This document shows, in pieces, positions 13,414-16,977 of a stretch of DNA of 16,977 nt. The stretch's first letter is position 1; each line of letters starts with the position of its first letter. The stretch is from Christiangramia sp. (GTDB taxonomy: Bacteria; Bacteroidota; Bacteroidia; Flavobacteriales; Flavobacteriaceae). Under the pieces are notes generated by a model. The model saw only the letters and a program-made list of their open reading frames with translations, did no database searches and was not told where the DNA came from. The DNA is taken from assembly GCA_024635735.1 (NCBI GenBank), contig JAGXII010000099.1:1-16977 (forward strand), written 5' to 3'. A program made the translations under genes and the position numbers.

Positions 13414-15663
13414 ATGATTCCAAAAACATTTAAAGAGGTTATCGATTTAGGAGATGGAAGAACCATTTCTATCGAAACCGGAAAATTGGCAAAACAGGCA
13501 CACGGGTCGGTTGTTGTTCAAATGGGTAACGCAATGTTACTTTGTACAGTAGTATCTTCTTACACTCCAACTACAATGGATTTCTTTCCATTAACACTGG
13601 ATTACCGTGAAAAATTTGCAGCTGCGGGTCTTTTCCCTGGAGGTTACTTCAAGAGAGAAGCAAGACCAAGCAGTGAAGAAATACTGGTAATGCGTTTAGT
13701 AGACCGCGTTTTACGCCCACTATTCCCAAAAGACTATAAATTTGAAACGCAGGTGATGATTCAGTTAATGTCTCATGACGACGAAGTGATGCCAGATGCT
13801 CTTGCAGGTTTGGCTGCTTCAGCTGCGATTCAACTTTCAGATATTCCTTTTGAAACTCCAATTTCAGAAGCCAGAGTGGCAAGAATTAATGGTGAATTTG
13901 TACTTAACCCAAGTCGTGAAGCTTTGAAAGAGGCTGATATGGATATTATGGTAGGTGCATCAGCCGATTCTGTAATGATGGTTGAAGGACAATTTGACGA
14001 ATGTTCAGAAGAAGAAATGGCTGAAGCTATCAAATTTGCACATGAAGCTATTAAGGTTCAGTGTGAGGCTCAGGTAAGACTTGCTGAAGCATTTGGTAAA
14101 AAAGAAACACGTGAGTATGAAGTAGCCACCACCGATGAGGAGATTGAAAAGAAGATCCTTGATGCTACTTACCAGAAAGCTTACGATATCGCTAAAAGCG
14201 GAACAAGTAAAAAGGAAAGAAGCGAAGCTTTCTCTGAATTAAAAGAAGAAATTAAAGCTATGTTCTCTGAAGAGGAATTGGAAGAGAAAGGCAAAATGAT
14301 TTCCGGATATTTCGCAGATGCTCAGAAAAAAGCGGTTCGTGATTTAACCCTTAAAGAAGGAATAAGACTTGACGGTAGAAAAACTGATGAAATAAGACCA
14401 ATCTGGTGTGAAGTGGATTATCTGCCATCAACACATGGTTCAGCGATCTTTACCCGTGGGGAAACTCAGGCTTTAGCTACTGTAACCTTAGGAACATCCA
14501 GAGAAGCAAACCAGGTAGACCTTCCAACCCAACAAGGTGAAGAGACTTTCTATCTACATTATAACTTCCCTCCTTTTTCAACCGGTGAAGCTTACCCAAT
14601 TAGAGGAACTTCAAGACGTGAAATAGGTCATGGAAATCTTGCCCAGAGAGCATTAAAGGGAATGATCCCTGCAGATTGCCCTTATACAGTAAGAGTTGTT
14701 TCTGAAGTTTTAGAATCTAACGGTTCTTCTTCTATGGCAACTGTTTGTGCCGGAACAATGGCATTAATGGACTCGGGAGTTCAATTGAAAAAACCGGTTT
14801 CCGGTATTGCAATGGGACTTATTTCTGACGGAAAAGATTATGCGGTACTTTCAGATATTCTTGGAGATGAAGATCACCTTGGAGATATGGACTTTAAAGT
14901 TACCGGTACTGCTGATGGTATTACCGCCTGCCAAATGGACATTAAGATCAAAGGTCTTTCTTACGAGATCCTTGTGAACGCTCTTAAACAAGCAAGAGAA
15001 GGCAGACTTCATATTTTAGATAAATTAACTGAGACAATTCCTCAGCCAAATGAAGATGTAAAAGCTCATTCTCCTAAGATTATTACCAGAAGAATTCCGA
15101 ATGAATTCATTGGCGCCTTGATTGGTCCTGGAGGAAAAGTAATTCAGGAACTTCAAAAAGAAACCAAAACAGAGATCGTGATCAATGAAGATCCGGTAAC
15201 TGAAGAAGGTATCGTTGAAATTCTTGGTACTGAGCAGGAAGGGATCGATAAGGTTCTTGCAAAAATAGAATCTATCACTTTTAAACCTGAAAAAGGAAGT
15301 GTTTACGAAGTGAAAGTTATCAAAATCCTTGATTTTGGTGCTGTGGTAGAATATATTGATGCTCCTGGAAATGAAGTATTATTACATATTTCGGAACTTG
15401 CATGGGAACGTACGAACGACGTAAACGATGTATTGAAACTAGGTGATGTTATTGATGTGAAATACTTTGGTCTTGATCCTAAAACAAGAAAAGACAAGGT
15501 TTCCAGAAAAGCCTTGTTGGAAAAACCAGAAGGTTACCAGGCAAGACCACCAAGAGATGACAAACGTGATAATCGCGGATCTCGAGACAATCGTGGAGGC
15601 AGAGATAACCGTAGTCGTGATAATCGTCGTGACGATAGAAAACCAAGAGAAGACAAAGAGTAG
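13414..15663 (+). CDS. pnp: Polyribonucleotide nucleotidyltransferase (PNPase)
   Basis: PNPase is a trimeric 3'-to-5' phosphorolytic exoribonuclease that degrades mRNA and adds heteropolymeric tails. The 749 residues show the standard order: first RNase PH domain (about 10-145), helical linker (about 240-310), second RNase PH domain (about 315-545; GEEFTFY-like block GEETFYLHYNFPPFSTGE, SNGSSSMATVCAGTMALMDSG and the active-site region ILGDEDHLGDMDFKVTGT), KH domain (560-620, GxxG loop IGPGGK near 570) and S1 domain (about 629-700, GSVYEVKVIKILDFGAVVEY). The last ~40 residues are a low-complexity R/D/N tail with repeated RDNR units; the length slightly exceeds the ~710 of E. coli. The ATG at 13414 fits homologous N-termini. 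It follows rpsO but is separated from it by a strong terminator. Confidence 0.97.
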   Translation: MIPKTFKEVIDLGDGRTISIETGKLAKQAHGSVVVQMGNAMLLCTVVSSYTPTTMDFFPLTLDYREKFAAAGLFPGGYFKREARPSSEEILVMRLVDRVLRPLFPKDYKFETQVMIQLMSHDDEVMPDALAGLAASAAIQLSDIPFETPISEARVARINGEFVLNPSREALKEADMDIMVGASADSVMMVEGQFDECSEEEMAEAIKFAHEAIKVQCEAQVRLAEAFGKKETREYEVATTDEEIEKKILDATYQKAYDIAKSGTSKKERSEAFSELKEEIKAMFSEEELEEKGKMISGYFADAQKKAVRDLTLKEGIRLDGRKTDEIRPIWCEVDYLPSTHGSAIFTRGETQALATVTLGTSREANQVDLPTQQGEETFYLHYNFPPFSTGEAYPIRGTSRREIGHGNLAQRALKGMIPADCPYTVRVVSEVLESNGSSSMATVCAGTMALMDSGVQLKKPVSGIAMGLISDGKDYAVLSDILGDEDHLGDMDFKVTGTADGITACQMDIKIKGLSYEILVNALKQAREGRLHILDKLTETIPQPNEDVKAHSPKIITRRIPNEFIGALIGPGGKVIQELQKETKTEIVINEDPVTEEGIVEILGTEQEGIDKVLAKIESITFKPEKGSVYEVKVIKILDFGAVVEYIDAPGNEVLLHISELAWERTNDVNDVLKLGDVIDVKYFGLDPKTRKDKVSRKALLEKPEGYQARPPRDDKRDNRGSRDNRGGRDNRSRDNRRDDRKPREDKE

Positions 15664-15683
15664 TTTTCTTTTAAATTTTATAG

Positions 15684-15712
15684 AAAAAGCCCGATCATTT
15701 TCGGGCTTTTTT
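15684..15712 (+). terminator. Rho-independent terminator of pnp
   Basis: A perfect 11-bp stem (AAAAAGCCCGA at 15684-15694 with TCGGGCTTTTT at 15701-15711) closes the loop TCATTT, with a T-tract ending at 15712, about 20 bases after the pnp stop. Its flanking A-tract could also let it work weakly on the minus strand. Confidence 0.93.
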
Positions 15713-15786
15713 ATTTTATTTTTCTTCTTATTAACAATTAATAGAAAAAATTTAAAATTATTTTTTTCTAAAAAAAGCCTTAGGAA

Positions 15787-15866
15787 TTGTAGCGAAAATC
15801 CCGCAGCGACTGGATGGAACGAGGACTTGTAACGCAAAGCCCGGCACGAAGTGCAAGGCCCGGAAA
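15787..15866 (+). repeat. Tandem pair of 40-bp structured units upstream of rpoD
   Basis: Two adjacent 40-bp units begin TTGTAGCG (15787) and TTGTAACG (15827). Without gaps, 17 of the first 23 positions agree, including the shared CCCG. Each unit then forms a small hairpin at the same place: CAG-CGA-CTG (15804-15812) in the first and GCAC-GAA-GTGC (15844-15854) in the second, both flanked by CC and GG. The pair is much richer in G+C than the AT-rich DNA on either side. It overlaps no credible gene. It resembles, from memory, intergenic elements that recur in Flavobacteriaceae, but this could not be checked. Confidence 0.55.
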
Positions 15867-15875
15867 ATTTTTTTG

Positions 15876-15884
15876 TAATTTTTG
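15876..15884 (+). promoter_or_regulatory. Weak candidate -7 element for rpoD
   Basis: TAATTTTTG has one spacer base more than the TAnnTTTG consensus. It lies in a tandem TTTTTGTAA repeat (15870-15887), about 75 bases before the rpoD ATG. No better candidate is seen between the pnp terminator and rpoD. Confidence 0.3.
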
Positions 15885-15945
15885 TAACATTATGCGGACT
15901 TCTTACGTACAAACAACTACAAGAGCTATTCACCATCAAAAATCC

Positions 15946-15951
15946 AAGGAG
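15946..15951 (+). promoter_or_regulatory. Shine-Dalgarno sequence of rpoD
   Basis: AAGGAG sits seven bases before the rpoD ATG, at ideal spacing. It is notable because Bacteroidota genes mostly lack such sequences; of the start sites examined in this window, none of the others has a comparable match. It fixes the start at 15959. Confidence 0.75.
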
Positions 15952-15958
15952 AAGATAA

Positions 15959-16822
15959 ATGAGACAACTGAAAATTACGAAGCAGGTTACCAATCGTGAA
16001 ACCGCTTCGTTAGACAAGTATTTGCAAGAAATTGGAAAAGTAGACCTGATCACCGCTGATGAGGAGGTGGAATTGGCACAACGAATTAAAGCGGGTGATA
16101 ACCGTGCACTAGAGAAACTTACCAAGGCAAATCTTCGATTTGTGGTATCTGTAGCAAAACAATATCAAAATCAGGGATTAACTCTTCCTGACCTTATAAA
16201 TGAAGGAAACTTAGGATTAATTAAAGCTGCGAAGCGTTTCGATGAAACCCGTGGTTTTAAGTTTATTTCGTATGCGGTATGGTGGATTCGTCAATCTATC
16301 CTGCAGGCTTTAGCTGAACAATCCAGAATTGTTCGTTTACCATTAAATAAAATTGGTTCTATTAACAAAATAAATAAAACTTTTGCGTTTCTTGAACAGT
16401 CACATGAGCGTCCGCCAAGTGCTGAAGAAATTGCTAAAGAACTTGATATGACGATTAATGACGTTAAGGAATCTATGAAGAATTCTGGACGTCACGTATC
16501 TATGGATGCACCTTTGGTTGAGGGTGAGGATTCTAACCTCTATGATGTACTTAGATCTGGAGAATCCCCAAATCCTGATAAGGAGCTATTGCACGAGTCT
16601 TTAAGAACAGAAATAGAACGTGCTTTGGAAACTCTTACACCCAGAGAAGCTGATGTGATTCGCCTTTATTTTGGTCTTGGAGATCAACATCCTATGACTT
16701 TAGAAGAGATTGGCGAGACTTTTGATCTAACTAGAGAAAGAGTAAGACAAATTAAAGAAAAAGCCATTAGAAGATTAAAACATACTTCCAGAAGTAAAAT
16801 TTTAAAAACTTATCTTGGCTAA
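15959..16822 (+). CDS. rpoD: Primary (housekeeping) RNA polymerase sigma factor RpoD/SigA
   Basis: This is the main sigma factor, which directs RNA polymerase to the TAnnTTTG/TTG promoters typical of the phylum. At 287 residues it is the short Bacteroidota form with no region 1.1 and no large non-conserved insert. Region 1.2 is at about 16-50 (SLDKYLQEIGKVDLIT). Region 2 includes ANLRFVVSVAKQYQNQGLTLPDLINEGNLGLIKAAKRFD (57-95) and the 2.3-2.4 helix KFISYAVWWIRQSILQAL (101-118). Region 3 spans about 125-205. Region 4 has ALETLTPREADVIRLYFGL (222-240) and the helix-turn-helix LEEIGETFDLTRERVRQIKEKAIRRLKH (248-275). The start is fixed by the AAGGAG at ideal distance. The gene stands alone after the pnp terminator and is followed by two unusual hairpins. 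Confidence 0.97.
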   Translation: MRQLKITKQVTNRETASLDKYLQEIGKVDLITADEEVELAQRIKAGDNRALEKLTKANLRFVVSVAKQYQNQGLTLPDLINEGNLGLIKAAKRFDETRGFKFISYAVWWIRQSILQALAEQSRIVRLPLNKIGSINKINKTFAFLEQSHERPPSAEEIAKELDMTINDVKESMKNSGRHVSMDAPLVEGEDSNLYDVLRSGESPNPDKELLHESLRTEIERALETLTPREADVIRLYFGLGDQHPMTLEEIGETFDLTRERVRQIKEKAIRRLKHTSRSKILKTYLG

Positions 16823-16838
16823 TAATATTTAAAGCAAC

Positions 16839-16892
16839 AACAGTTTAGTAATGGGAGTGATGACCCATTATGAAAATAACTGTTCGTTTTTT
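16839..16892 (+). terminator. Two-part stem-loop after rpoD with AGTGATGA loop
   Basis: The outer stem AACAGTT (16839-16845) / AACTGTT (16878-16884) and the perfect inner stem TAATGGG (16849-16855) / CCCATTA (16864-16870) enclose the eight-base loop AGTGATGA. Two bases later a run of six T begins (16887-16892). It lies 17 bases after the rpoD stop and may act as the first rpoD terminator or as a 3' UTR element. Confidence 0.65.
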
Positions 16893-16904
16893 GATTGATG
16901 AATG

Positions 16905-16931
16905 ACCCCGGAGTGATGACCGGGGTTTTTT
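16905..16931 (+). terminator. Second rpoD terminator, same AGTGATGA loop
   Basis: The perfect 7-bp stem ACCCCGG (16905-16911) / CCGGGGT (16920-16926) closes the loop AGTGATGA and runs directly into a T-tract ending at 16931. The stem is unrelated to the previous hairpin, yet the loop and closing GG/CC are identical. Confidence 0.85.
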
Positions 16932-16952
16932 CTTTTCAATACTATTGAAGAA

Positions 16953-16977
16953 ATATATCCTTATATTTTGGATATAT
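16953..16977. repeat. Inverted repeat at the window edge
   Basis: ATATATCC (16953-16960) and GGATATAT (16970-16977) form a perfect 8-bp inverted repeat around a nine-base AT-rich spacer. It touches the window end, so its full extent is unknown. A smaller palindrome, CAATA-C-TATTG, lies at 16937-16947. These may belong to the promoter of the next gene. Confidence 0.35.

Noticed and set aside
13223..13417. Possible 64-residue protein between rpsO and pnp
   Set aside because: It would start inside the loop of the rpsO terminator at a TTG and cross both leader hairpins; the composition is not protein-like and it ends inside the pnp start.
15770..15874. Long-range pairing of A7 (15770-15776) with T7 (15868-15874) around the 40-bp repeats
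   Set aside because: Only AT pairs plus GCCTT/AAGGC support it; in AT-rich DNA this is expected by chance, so I did not report one large stem.
15814..15999. Possible 61-residue protein overlapping the 40-bp repeats and the rpoD start
   Set aside because: It runs through the structured repeat, the AT tract and the start of rpoD in another frame, and has no recognisable domain or own promoter; it is most likely chance.
15439..16125. 228-residue open frame on the minus strand across the pnp end and rpoD start
   Set aside because: It is antisense to two certain genes, crosses the pnp terminator and is Ser/Phe/Ile-rich as expected for the reverse complement of coding DNA.
16856..16919. AGTGATGA loops resemble the C box (RUGAUGA) of box C/D guide RNAs
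   Set aside because: No CUGA D box is present near either copy, the motif sits in a terminal loop rather than an internal kink-turn, and C/D guide RNAs are not known in bacteria. Kept only as a repeated loop motif.
1..16977. Search for tRNA, rRNA, CRISPR, insertion sequence or phage genes
   Set aside because: No cloverleaf, regularly spaced repeat, transposase or phage-like protein was recognised in any spacer or frame.

Overview
The window looks like chromosomal housekeeping DNA from a member of the Flavobacteriaceae (Bacteroidota), probably a marine Gramella/Christiangramia- or Salegentibacter-like genus. Four signs support this: AT-rich DNA; promoters with the phylum-specific -7 box TAnnTTTG; type IX secretion components (a C-terminal sorting-domain protein and PorT); and family-typical proteins (a 287-residue primary sigma factor without region 1.1, a BamA-family protein with a lipobox, and an AccD without its zinc cysteines). 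The genus is an inference from protein resemblance; no 16S rRNA gene is present.

Layout, left to right. (1) 2-997: 3' part of a secreted protein with a T9SS sorting domain, ending tail-to-tail with rsmG (minus). (2) A divergent spacer, then a class I aminotransferase (plus), which ends at a terminator shared with the minus-strand trkA-trkH potassium-uptake operon. (3) ubiE-porT (plus), whose last gene overlaps the 3' end of a minus-strand SpoU-type RNA methyltransferase. (4) tamL (plus), divergent from that methyltransferase. (5) fbaA with a strong terminator, accD, rpsO with a strong terminator, pnp with a strong terminator, and rpoD, all on the plus strand. (6) The end of the window after rpoD, which holds two stem-loops sharing one loop sequence.

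The right half is a core-metabolism and gene-expression block: glycolysis (FbaA), fatty-acid synthesis (AccD), translation (S15), RNA decay (PNPase) and the housekeeping sigma factor. The left half is mainly envelope-related: T9SS cargo, PorT, TamL and K+ uptake, plus menaquinone methylation. I see no mobile element, CRISPR array, tRNA, rRNA or phage gene.

The least explained signals are non-coding and cluster around rpoD. Upstream is a 40-bp tandem, hairpin-bearing repeat (15787-15866), and rpoD itself has an AAGGAG Shine-Dalgarno sequence, which is unusual in this phylum. Downstream, two hairpins with unrelated stems both carry the same 12-mer, GGAGTGATGACC, with AGTGATGA as the loop. These are the best candidates for something undescribed; the coding genes are conventional.
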